The notes under the pieces: model-generated | The model's input: the letters and a program-made list of their open reading frames with translations, nothing else | Told to the model about the DNA's origin: nothing | Databases searched by the model: none | Shown: positions 1-5,246 of the stretch, piece by piece | Numbering within the stretch: position 1 is the stretch's first letter | Layout of the letters: each line of letters starts with the position of its first letter | NCBI GenBank assembly: GCA_003567575.1 | Contig: PWZG01000527.1 | Location: 1 to 9,624 of the forward strand | Source: PVC group bacterium | GTDB lineage: Bacteria; Verrucomicrobiota; Kiritimatiellia; CAIKKV01; PXCX01 | Reading direction: 5' to 3' | DNA: 9,624 nucleotides | Position numbers and translations under genes: made by a program

Positions 1-4
1 ATCC

Positions 5-1006
5 ATGGTGGCGGCGCCGGCCTGTTCGAGATCGGTTTCGCCGCCCGGCAAGGGGGAAGACTGGCAACCCGCCTATCAGCGTCTGGCAGCCGCCGGCAAG
101 CTTGATGAAAGAATTGAACAGGCGCAGCGTCTGTTTGATCGTTGCGCCCTGTGTCCCCGTCGTTGCGGAGTCAATCGCCGCCAGGGGAACCAAGGGTATT
201 GCCGGGCGCCGTTACAGGCGGTGGTATCCAGTCACCAGGCGCATTTCGGCGAGGAAGTCCCGCTGGTGGGACGTCGCGGATCGGGAACGATCTTTTTTGC
301 CAACTGCAATTTACGTTGCGTGTTTTGTCAGAATTGGCCGATTGCGCATGAAGGTCGCGGTCGACCGGCGACCGCCGAAGACATTGCCGGAATGATGCTC
401 AATTTGCAGCGACGCGGTTGTCACAACATCAATCTGGTGACTCCGACACATGTCATGCCCAACATCCTTGCGGCGCTTCGTCCGGCGCTGGACCAGGGTT
501 TACGATTGCCTCTGGTATACAATACCGGCGGCTACGAATGCCGCGAAATCATAGAGTTGCTTGACGGCATCGTCGATATTTACATGCCGGACCTGAAATT
601 CATGGACTCTGATCACTCGCAAAAATATCTTAAAGCGCCGGATTATCCGCAGGAAGCCCAGCCATCGATCCGTGAAATGTATCGCCAGGTCGGGCCGTTG
701 AAGATCAATGACGAAGGGCTTGCCTATCACGGCCTCATGATCCGGCACTTGGTCATGCCCAACCGGGTATCGGGCGCGCGGGAATTTGTCCGATGGGTCG
801 CCGACGAACTGTCGCCGGATGTTTACGTGAACATTATGTCGCAATACCGGGTTGATTTCCGCGCCTATGAATACGAAAAAATCGCGCGCGCCATCCAGCC
901 TGGAGAATTTATCGAGGCAATAAACTGGGCTAAGGCAGCCGGATTGAAAAATCTCGATTCGCGATCAGTGAGTCAATACGCCCTGTTTCAGCGTCGGGGT
1001 GGATAA
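5..1006 (+). CDS. Radical SAM protein, COG1313 / PflA-like (possibly 5'-partial)
   Basis: This is a putative Fe-S radical SAM enzyme of the group annotated as 'pyruvate formate-lyase activating enzyme-like' (COG1313). The radical SAM cluster motif CxxxCxxC is C101-N-L-R-C105-V-F-C108, which would ligate the 4Fe-4S cluster that cleaves S-adenosylmethionine. An N-terminal cysteine block, C47xxC50PRRC54 with C66, is typical of the group and probably binds a second metal or cluster. The substrate of this group is unknown to me, and no glycyl-radical enzyme is nearby to activate. Its stop lies 24 bases from the stop of the convergent amrS-type gene, whose product carries a similar CxxCPRRC block. 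The frame stays open to the left edge (codon TCC before the ATG) and no ribosome-binding site can be seen, so the true start may lie outside the window. The first ~25 residues (AAPAC..., then Ser/Pro/Gly) do not look like the family core and could be the end of an export signal. Family assignment is firm; function is not. Confidence 0.88.
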   Translation: MVAAPACSRSVSPPGKGEDWQPAYQRLAAAGKLDERIEQAQRLFDRCALCPRRCGVNRRQGNQGYCRAPLQAVVSSHQAHFGEEVPLVGRRGSGTIFFANCNLRCVFCQNWPIAHEGRGRPATAEDIAGMMLNLQRRGCHNINLVTPTHVMPNILAALRPALDQGLRLPLVYNTGGYECREIIELLDGIVDIYMPDLKFMDSDHSQKYLKAPDYPQEAQPSIREMYRQVGPLKINDEGLAYHGLMIRHLVMPNRVSGAREFVRWVADELSPDVYVNIMSQYRVDFRAYEYEKIARAIQPGEFIEAINWAKAAGLKNLDSRSVSQYALFQRRGG

Positions 1007-1030
1007 ACGGTCATCCGGTTCCGGTTGACA

Positions 1031-2185
1031 TCATGACCAGACGCCGGGAACGGCGTGTCCGCAATGCTTGCATTTGCCGTCGCGTAACGCCATGGATTCG
1101 AGGATGAATCCCATTCTGGTAATAATCCGTTCCCCGCAACCGGGACAAATCGTATCTTCGCCTTCATGGCCCGGCACTTTACTGACATAAACATACTCCA
1201 ATCCCGCGGAGCGGGCGATATCGCGCGCTTCATCAAGCTGCGATACCGGTGTCGGCGGTAGGTTTTGCAGTTTGTACAGCGGATAAAAACGGGCCAGATG
1301 CAAAGGAACGTGGGCGCCCAGTTCGTTTTTAATCCAGCGACTCATCGCCTCGATATCTTCTTTTCCCCGGGTTATGGAGGGAATGACAAGACAGGTGATT
1401 TCGATGTGGACGCCGGCAGCGCGAAGCGTTTTCAAGCTCGCCAATACCGGTTTCAGTTCGCCGCCGCAAATATCGCGATAAACATCCGGCCGGAAACTCT
1501 TGAGATCGATGTTTGCGCCATCGAGGTATGGAATCAAATCTTCCAACGGATCGCGCTCGATATAGCCGTTGGTATGCAGCAAGTTTTTAATGCCGTCACG
1601 ACGCGCCAATCGGGCAATATCCTTCATGTACTCGAAAAACACCACCGGTTCACCGAAGGTATAGGCCACGGATCGCAGGTCGGCGGCGCGAACCTGCGCC
1701 ATAATATCTTCGGGCGATAGATCGTATGAAAACACATCCTCGGGACCCACCAACGCCGTATCCCATACTTCGCAGAATTTACACGATAAATTGCAGCCGG
1801 CCGTGGCCACCGAAAGCGCGCGCGTACCGGGTAATACATGGTAAAAAGGTTTCCGTTCAACCGGATCATCCTGCACGATGCAAGGATTGCCGTACACCAG
1901 GCTGATGCATTCGCCGCCGCGATTTTCACGTACGCGACAGGGACCGCGCTGGCCATCCGTCAGACTGCAGCGCCGGGGACACAACATACAACGTATGGCG
2001 CGATTATCCAATGCTTCGAAATAGGGCGAACGTAGGGTACGAATCAAACCGCGCTGCGCCGTCTGGGATTTTGCTCGCCGCGCCAGCATCGGTAAGGCGC
2101 CTATCGCCAAAGCACCCAACCCGGCCTTGACCCACCGGCGACGGTCGGGATGAACACATTCTCTCGGTTTTCCCGACGATTTCAT
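1031..2185 (-). CDS. amrS: Tat-exported AmmeMemoRadiSam-type radical SAM enzyme (AmrS)
   Basis: This is a radical SAM enzyme matching the AmrS family (COG1180), normally found with AMMECR1 and Memo proteins; its reaction is not established. From the ATG at 2185 it has 384 residues. The N-terminus carries a twin-arginine signal, D14-R-R-R-W-V-K20, followed by a hydrophobic segment (AGLGALAIGALPML), so export in folded, cluster-loaded form is predicted. Next come C66xxC69PRRC73...C83, the family-typical 'RKPFYHVLPG' block, the radical SAM motif C131-N-L-S-C135-K-F-C138, and a C-terminal CPGCG...CKHCG zinc-ribbon-like pair ending PGVW. The frame extends to a TTG at 2215, but that codon lies inside the T-tract of a terminator-like hairpin and has no Shine-Dalgarno sequence, so I prefer the ATG. 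Neither AMMECR1 nor Memo is in the window. The gene lies downstream of mtaB on the same strand but appears to have its own promoter, and it converges with the COG1313 gene. Confidence 0.88.
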   Translation of the reverse strand: MKSSGKPRECVHPDRRRWVKAGLGALAIGALPMLARRAKSQTAQRGLIRTLRSPYFEALDNRAIRCMLCPRRCSLTDGQRGPCRVRENRGGECISLVYGNPCIVQDDPVERKPFYHVLPGTRALSVATAGCNLSCKFCEVWDTALVGPEDVFSYDLSPEDIMAQVRAADLRSVAYTFGEPVVFFEYMKDIARLARRDGIKNLLHTNGYIERDPLEDLIPYLDGANIDLKSFRPDVYRDICGGELKPVLASLKTLRAAGVHIEITCLVIPSITRGKEDIEAMSRWIKNELGAHVPLHLARFYPLYKLQNLPPTPVSQLDEARDIARSAGLEYVYVSKVPGHEGEDTICPGCGERIITRMGFILESMALRDGKCKHCGHAVPGVWS

Positions 2186-2213
2186 CGTTCCATTAAAACC
2201 CGTTATGTCATCC

Positions 2214-2241
2214 AAAAAAACAGCCTGCGTTTCGCTCGGCT
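2214..2241 (-). terminator. Terminator-like hairpin between mtaB and amrS
   Basis: Read on the minus strand, AGCC (2238-2241) pairs with GGCT (2222-2225), and GCG (2233-2235) pairs with CGC (2227-2229) around an AAA loop. The two short stems are separated by a 2x1 internal loop. A single G and then seven Ts (2214-2220) follow immediately. This fits a modest rho-independent terminator for the mtaB transcript. Because a promoter-like sequence lies upstream of it at 2267-2294, it could also act as an attenuator in the amrS leader. Total stem length is only 7 bp, so strength is uncertain. Confidence 0.5.
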
Positions 2242-2266
2242 TTTACTGGAATTCCAACGCAAATAC

Positions 2267-2294
2267 ATTGTATCATTTTATCGCGGTAATTCAA
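2267..2294 (-). promoter_or_regulatory. Sigma70-like promoter for amrS, extended -10
   Basis: On the minus strand TTGAAT (2289-2294) is followed after 16 bases by TACAAT (2267-2272), and TGA directly precedes it as an extended -10. The -35 overlaps the mtaB stop codon. The predicted transcript would start near 2260, giving a leader of about 75 nt that contains the hairpin at 2214-2241. The arrangement (TTGAAT, 16-17 bases, TGA, -10) is the same as at the two promoters in the divergent region further right. Confidence 0.45.
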
Positions 2295-3571
2295 GGGTTT
2301 CTGCCGTTAATCGCGACCATCCCGTCATCGCTGTCGCTGACGGTTGCCTTGACTAACTGGTTGACCGTCAAATCCTTTCCGGTAACACGGGCCGGCAGGT
2401 ATTCACCGGTCCAGCCGGAGCCTATGCCGCGCCGTACCCGTTCCAGCAGGACGGTTACCGGACGGCCAACCTGTTGCATGGCAAAGCGGGCTTGTTTCGC
2501 GGCGCCCATAGCGTTTAAGAACCGTACCCGTTCGCGTTTTACCGAAGCGGGCACTGTATCGGCCATGGACGCCGCCGGCGTGCCGGGACGCGCGCTGAAC
2601 GGGAAAACATGTAAATTGGTGAAAGGCAATGCCTCCACGACGCGGACCGTGTTCTCGAATTCGGTTTCCGTTTCGCCGGGGAATCCGGCGATGATGTCGG
2701 TTCCTAATCCGACATTGTCAAGATGGCGGCAGGCAAATGAGATCCGGTCCCGGTAATCGGCGACGGTATAACGCCGTCCCATACGTCGCAATACGGCGTC
2801 ATCGCCGCTTTGCATTGGCAAATGCAGGTAGCGGCATATCCGGTCCGATTCTGCCATGATTTCTATGACCGCCGTTTCAACCGTTGACGATTCGATCGAG
2901 CTAAGCCGGATCCGCGGTCCGTCGGGAATGTCAGCAAGAGCATGCAACAATTCCGGTAGACGGCGGTCTTGATCGTGGTAACAGCCCAGGTTGGCGCCGG
3001 TCAACACGATTTCGCGGCATCCTCCTTCGCTCATGCGCCGGACCGCGGCGACGATATCGGCGCTCGGCCGGCTGGTTTGAAGTGGGCGCAACGAAGGCAC
3101 GATACAATAGGCGCACCGAAAGGGGCAACCGTCCTGAACCTTGACCAGGGCTCGGGTCCGGCGGCCGCCGCGCCAGCCGTCGACGGTTAGCTCGGATCCC
3201 GGCAATGTTGCCGTCGTCGGCAGGTCAAGCGCCTGGGCCACGATGGCCGGCAGCCGATGTTTATCCGCCTGCCCGACCAATCGATCGACGGCGGCCGTGG
3301 CGGGATCGTCCATCCGTAATATCTTTTCGGCAGAGCAGCCGGCGACCAGAATCAATGCAGCCGGATGTTGTCGCCGCATTGATCGCGCATGCCGTAAACT
3401 TTCTCGTTCGGCGGCAGCGGTTACGGCGCAGCCGTGAATAATACAGACGTCGCATGAATCCGAATTGGTCGCGACGACACGGAAGCCGGCAGCTCGGAAC
3501 GCCGCTTCAAACTCCGCCGTTTCAGCCTGATTCATCCGGCAACCGACGGTTTTGAAGGCGACAGTCGTCAT
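2291..3571 (-). CDS. mtaB: MtaB-type tRNA methylthiotransferase (t6A37 -> ms2t6A37)
   Basis: This enzyme adds a methylthio group to N6-threonylcarbamoyladenosine at position 37 of tRNAs reading ANN codons; it is cytoplasmic. At 426 residues it has the full family length and layout. The N-terminal UPF0004 domain opens with the MtaB-like FKTVGCRMNQAE and supplies cluster ligands C11, C48 and C79. The radical SAM domain has C149-P-F-R-C153-A-Y-C156. A C-terminal TRAM-like RNA-binding domain spans roughly residues 365-425. The second-cysteine motif reads HGCAV where NTCTV is usual. MtaB is favoured over MiaB and RimO by the GCRMNQ start and overall length. No clear Shine-Dalgarno sequence precedes the ATG. 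A perfect TTGACA lies upstream at 3655-3660 (minus), overlapping the stop of the preceding gene, but I see no convincing -10. The gene follows the small gene at 3657-4139 by 85 bases, so read-through from it is possible. Confidence 0.92.
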   Translation of the reverse strand: MTTVAFKTVGCRMNQAETAEFEAAFRAAGFRVVATNSDSCDVCIIHGCAVTAAAERESLRHARSMRRQHPAALILVAGCSAEKILRMDDPATAAVDRLVGQADKHRLPAIVAQALDLPTTATLPGSELTVDGWRGGRRTRALVKVQDGCPFRCAYCIVPSLRPLQTSRPSADIVAAVRRMSEGGCREIVLTGANLGCYHDQDRRLPELLHALADIPDGPRIRLSSIESSTVETAVIEIMAESDRICRYLHLPMQSGDDAVLRRMGRRYTVADYRDRISFACRHLDNVGLGTDIIAGFPGETETEFENTVRVVEALPFTNLHVFPFSARPGTPAASMADTVPASVKRERVRFLNAMGAAKQARFAMQQVGRPVTVLLERVRRGIGSGWTGEYLPARVTGKDLTVNQLVKATVSDSDDGMVAINGRNP

Positions 3572-3656
3572 AAGCGATGCGATGGCCCAACGCGTTTCAA
3601 GCGTTCAACAGAGGATGCGCGCTCCGTAATCCTTGAATCGTTGAACTCTTGCCCTG

Positions 3657-4139
3657 TCAAAACCCCATTTGCTGCAAACCGTTACGCAATTCAATCTGAA
3701 ATTGTTGCAGATCCTTTTCGCTGGGGCGATAATCCGGTTTCGACGCGTTAATACCGAGACGCCCTGTCTGATCAAGCATCCAAGTGGCGGACACGCCGTC
3801 GCTGAAGGTCACCGAGCCGCTGACCACCGCGCCCGGTTGGACGACTTTATCGAAGCTGACGCTTACGGCGCCGCCGCCCGGTATATCGCCGCCAATAGTG
3901 CCCGTTGTAGCGGCGCCGGTCGTTTCCGCGCCGGTATCCGGTTGCGCTGGCGTTGCTGGTTTGGGTGTGGGCTTGTCTTTCGGTGTCACATCAAGATCGA
4001 GTAACAGGAAACGTACATCCATGTAGGTTATCTTGATCCCGAATTCCGCCGAGATTCGCCGCTGTATTTCTGAAATTTCGCAGCCCTCGGCCACCCAGTC
4101 GGCGACCGTTTGCTTTTGTGCATCGTTTAGTTCAATCAT
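3657..4139 (-). CDS. Small conserved PVC-type protein of unknown function
   Basis: This 160-residue protein has three parts. Residues 1-50 form a predicted helical, HTH-like block (DAQKQTVADWVAEGC, EISEIQRRISAEFG, TYMDVRFLLLDL). Residues 51-90 are a Pro/Thr/Gly-rich flexible linker. Residues 91-160 are a predicted beta-rich domain with a short amphipathic C-terminal helix. I have the impression that the N-terminal block recurs in Verrucomicrobia and Lentisphaerae proteins of unknown function, but I cannot name a family. There is no signal peptide or membrane segment. The helical block resembles recombinase-type or sigma-region-4-type helix-turn-helices, yet DNA binding is only a guess. The start is secure: AAGGAG at 4146-4151 lies six bases upstream of the ATG. 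It lies 56 bases after the LysM lipoprotein gene on the same strand and is probably co-transcribed with it, with a hairpin in the gap. Confidence 0.85.
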   Translation of the reverse strand: MIELNDAQKQTVADWVAEGCEISEIQRRISAEFGIKITYMDVRFLLLDLDVTPKDKPTPKPATPAQPDTGAETTGAATTGTIGGDIPGGGAVSVSFDKVVQPGAVVSGSVTFSDGVSATWMLDQTGRLGINASKPDYRPSEKDLQQFQIELRNGLQQMGF

Positions 4140-4155
4140 AAGTTGCTCCTTGGCG

Positions 4156-4178
4156 AACGATCCGTTAGCCGGATCGTT
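4156..4178 (-). repeat. Perfect 9-bp hairpin between LysM gene and small gene
   Basis: AACGATCCG (4156-4164) and CGGATCGTT (4170-4178) form a perfect inverted repeat around a five-base loop. On the minus strand, the sense strand of both flanking genes, the stem ends four bases before the AAGGAG ribosome-binding site of the downstream gene. No T-tract follows in that direction, so it does not look like a terminator. An mRNA-stabilising or translation-modulating hairpin, or a dyad protein site, is more likely. On the plus strand a T-rich stretch follows (4177-4189), but no plus-strand gene lies upstream to need a terminator. Confidence 0.6.
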
Positions 4179-4195
4179 TCCTTTTATTTGGGGTG

Positions 4196-4810
4196 TTAAT
4201 CAGGTATAAACAGGCGTTGCCCGATACGTAATCGATCCGGATTGTCAAGTTCGTTGGCTTGTATGATCACATTGGCCCGGACATTATAGGCAGCGGCAAT
4301 TTCCGAGAGGGTTTCTCCGGCACGCACTTCGTGGTAACGGCCATGTTCCGTGCGGGCCACTTGCGCCGTCGGCGCACGCGCGGCGGTTGCCACTTCAAGA
4401 TGGCTGGCAATACGCTGGGTTACTTGCTCGATAATTTCGCGACGTTCCTTTTCGCGTTGGCGGTCGAGTGCGTTGAAGCGTTCATCCGTGTCATTGCGTA
4501 ATCGGTTAAGCTCCGCCTTTTGTTCACGCTGGATAGTGTCGCGCAAACGGTTGTGTTCGCGCAAAAGATGCTCTTGTTCCTCATGAATGATCTCAAGCCG
4601 GTTCTGTAGGCGTTCGACGTTCTGTTTCACATTCGATAATTCCGTCTGTAACCGTGCCTGATCAGCGGCGGCGTTAGTTTCAGGATACGGCGCGACGCAG
4701 CCGGACATTATGAACGCTGGAAACGTTACAACCATCGACATGCGCAACGCTGCGCCGGCCAAGCGGTTGGCGGCGGAATATTGAATGTGCTTTTTCATGC
4801 GTCTTTTCAT
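4196..4810 (-). CDS. LysM-domain lipoprotein with long coiled coil
   Basis: This is a predicted envelope lipoprotein that binds peptidoglycan. From the ATG at 4810 it has 204 residues. They comprise a basic N-terminus, a hydrophobic segment (MSMVVTFPAFIM), a lipobox-like MSGC with the lipidation cysteine at about C38, a charged heptad-rich coiled coil over roughly residues 50-130, a short Ala/Thr-rich linker, and one C-terminal LysM domain (YHEVRAGETLSEIAAAYNV ... LRIGQRLFIPD, about 159-204). LysM domains bind N-acetylglucosamine-containing glycans, and the coiled coil could oligomerise or span the periplasm. The lipobox has Met at -3, which is acceptable but not typical. The frame extends to a GTG at 4819, and an internal ATG at 4798 is also possible; GTGGTGAAA just ahead of ATG 4810 gives only a weak ribosome-binding site. 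It is the first gene of a left-reading pair and is transcribed away from the propeller gene. Confidence 0.88.
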   Translation of the reverse strand: MKRRMKKHIQYSAANRLAGAALRMSMVVTFPAFIMSGCVAPYPETNAAADQARLQTELSNVKQNVERLQNRLEIIHEEQEHLLREHNRLRDTIQREQKAELNRLRNDTDERFNALDRQREKERREIIEQVTQRIASHLEVATAARAPTAQVARTEHGRYHEVRAGETLSEIAAAYNVRANVIIQANELDNPDRLRIGQRLFIPD

Positions 4811-4891
4811 TTTCACCACGGTTTACGACATCACGACATTCTAAAGGAAAACCTTCTTTTCGTTCGATTGCTTTATTGCCTTCAAAATACC

Positions 4892-4919
4892 ATCATATCA
4901 GTCTGCGGCGATAATTCAA
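4892..4919 (-). promoter_or_regulatory. Sigma70-like promoter for the LysM lipoprotein gene
   Basis: On the minus strand TTGAAT (4914-4919) is followed after 16 bases by TATGAT (4892-4897), and TGA directly precedes it as an extended -10. Transcription would begin near 4885, giving a leader of about 75 nt before the ATG at 4810. The -35 forms the end of the 15-base sequence that is repeated, inverted, at the -35 of the propeller-gene promoter. Confidence 0.55.
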
Positions 4920-5055
4920 TGCCTTTTTTGGCAAGTGAATAATCGTTTTGGCACAATAAAGTTAAAGACGTGCATTATCGTATGGCGCTTACTTCATATC
5001 CCGCCAAAATTAGAATTGCTGCCTGCTTCGAACCGCGGGCAAAAAGGCATTGAAT
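4914..5055. repeat. 15-bp inverted repeat carrying both divergent -35 elements
   Basis: The 15-mer AAAAAGGCATTGAAT occurs on the plus strand at 5041-5055 and as its exact reverse complement at 4914-4928. Each copy ends in the TTGAAT that serves as -35 of an outward-facing promoter, so the arms diverge with about 112 bases between them. No target-site duplication flanks the pair, so a transposon relic is unlikely. The position instead suggests a shared regulator site or a shared A-tract/-35 module. Confidence 0.75.
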
Positions 5056-5107
5056 GAGCCAGCCGGGAATGATATTATTCACGTTGAAGCCACCGACTTG
5101 CCCGCGG
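5033..5107. repeat. 10-bp GC-rich inverted repeat overlapping the promoter
   Basis: CCGCGGGCAA (5033-5042) and TTGCCCGCGG (5098-5107) are exact reverse complements 55 bases apart. They flank the propeller promoter: the left arm lies upstream of the -35 and touches the 15-bp repeat by two bases, and the right arm falls in the expected leader. If a protein binds both arms it could loop over the promoter. Transcription from 5050-5078 would include only the right arm, so the repeat cannot fold as RNA from that promoter. Confidence 0.5.
5050..5078 (+). promoter_or_regulatory. Sigma70-like promoter for the propeller-lipoprotein operon
   Basis: TTGAAT (5050-5055) is followed after 17 bases by TATTAT (5073-5078), with TGA directly ahead as an extended -10. 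The predicted start near 5085 gives a long leader of about 160 nt. The -35 is part of the 15-bp inverted repeat shared with the LysM promoter. Confidence 0.55.
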
Positions 5108-5187
5108 ACGCAGGCGGGTATAAACGAAGTGCTTGATTGCATAAATATCACGACGCATTGAGGGGCCTGCTTAAGTAAGCGCCATTT

Positions 5188-5216
5188 GGATCAGAATGAT
5201 TATCTGCCGGTTTTTT
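5188..5216 (+). terminator. Weak terminator-like hairpin in the propeller-gene leader
   Basis: CAGA (5192-5195) pairs with TCTG (5203-5206) around a seven-base loop. GG (5188-5189) can add pairs with CC (5207-5208) across a two-base bulge. Two Gs and then six Ts (5211-5216) follow, about 20 bases ahead of the Shine-Dalgarno sequence. The stem is short and AT-containing, so this is at best a marginal terminator. Its place between promoter and gene would make it an attenuator. Confidence 0.25.
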
Positions 5217-5246
5217 CGTCGCGACTAAAAATAATGAAGGAGCTCG

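Larger units (their letters stand above)
4820..5246. other. Divergent intergenic region, no supported gene
   Basis: This stretch of about 430 bases separates the left-reading LysM gene from the right-reading propeller gene. It is visibly more AT-rich than the genes around it. It contains two outward-facing promoter-like sequences, a 15-bp and a 10-bp inverted repeat, and a weak terminator-like hairpin near the propeller start, each listed separately. An 8-base direct repeat TTTTGGCA at 4926-4933 and 4946-4953 (period 20, about two helical turns) and related 11-mers at 4935-4945 and 4970-4980 (9 of 11 matching) lie between the promoters and could be operator sites. No ORF here looks genuine and no tRNA-like fold is seen. 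Confidence 0.7.

Noticed and set aside
1007..1044. GGTCAT...ATGACC dyad between the convergent genes as a bidirectional terminator.
   Set aside because: It has only six base pairs around an 18-base loop and no T-tract on either side.
2186..2215. Extended TTG start of the amrS-type gene.
   Set aside because: The TTG lies at the T-tract of the hairpin with no Shine-Dalgarno sequence, and the added ten residues precede the Tat motif without purpose.
3655..3660. Perfect TTGACA (minus strand) as an mtaB promoter.
   Set aside because: No -10 better than three of six matches is found at 16-18 bases, so I did not list it as a promoter.
4946..4976. TTGGCAC as a sigma54 -24 element.
   Set aside because: No GC-type -12 element is found at the required spacing.
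5021..5040. TTCGAA followed by GC-rich bases resembling a tRNA or tmRNA T-arm.
   Set aside because: The flanking five bases do not pair into a T-stem, and no acceptor stem or CCA end is found nearby.
4914..5055. 15-bp terminal inverted repeats as a small non-autonomous transposon.
   Set aside because: There is no flanking target-site duplication, and both arms coincide with promoter -35 elements, which explains them better.
5054..5161. 35-codon plus-strand ORF (MSQPGMILF...) in the divergent region with a partial AAGG upstream.
   Set aside because: Its start codon lies within the -35/spacer of the proposed propeller promoter, so that transcript would not include it. Length and composition give no support for coding.
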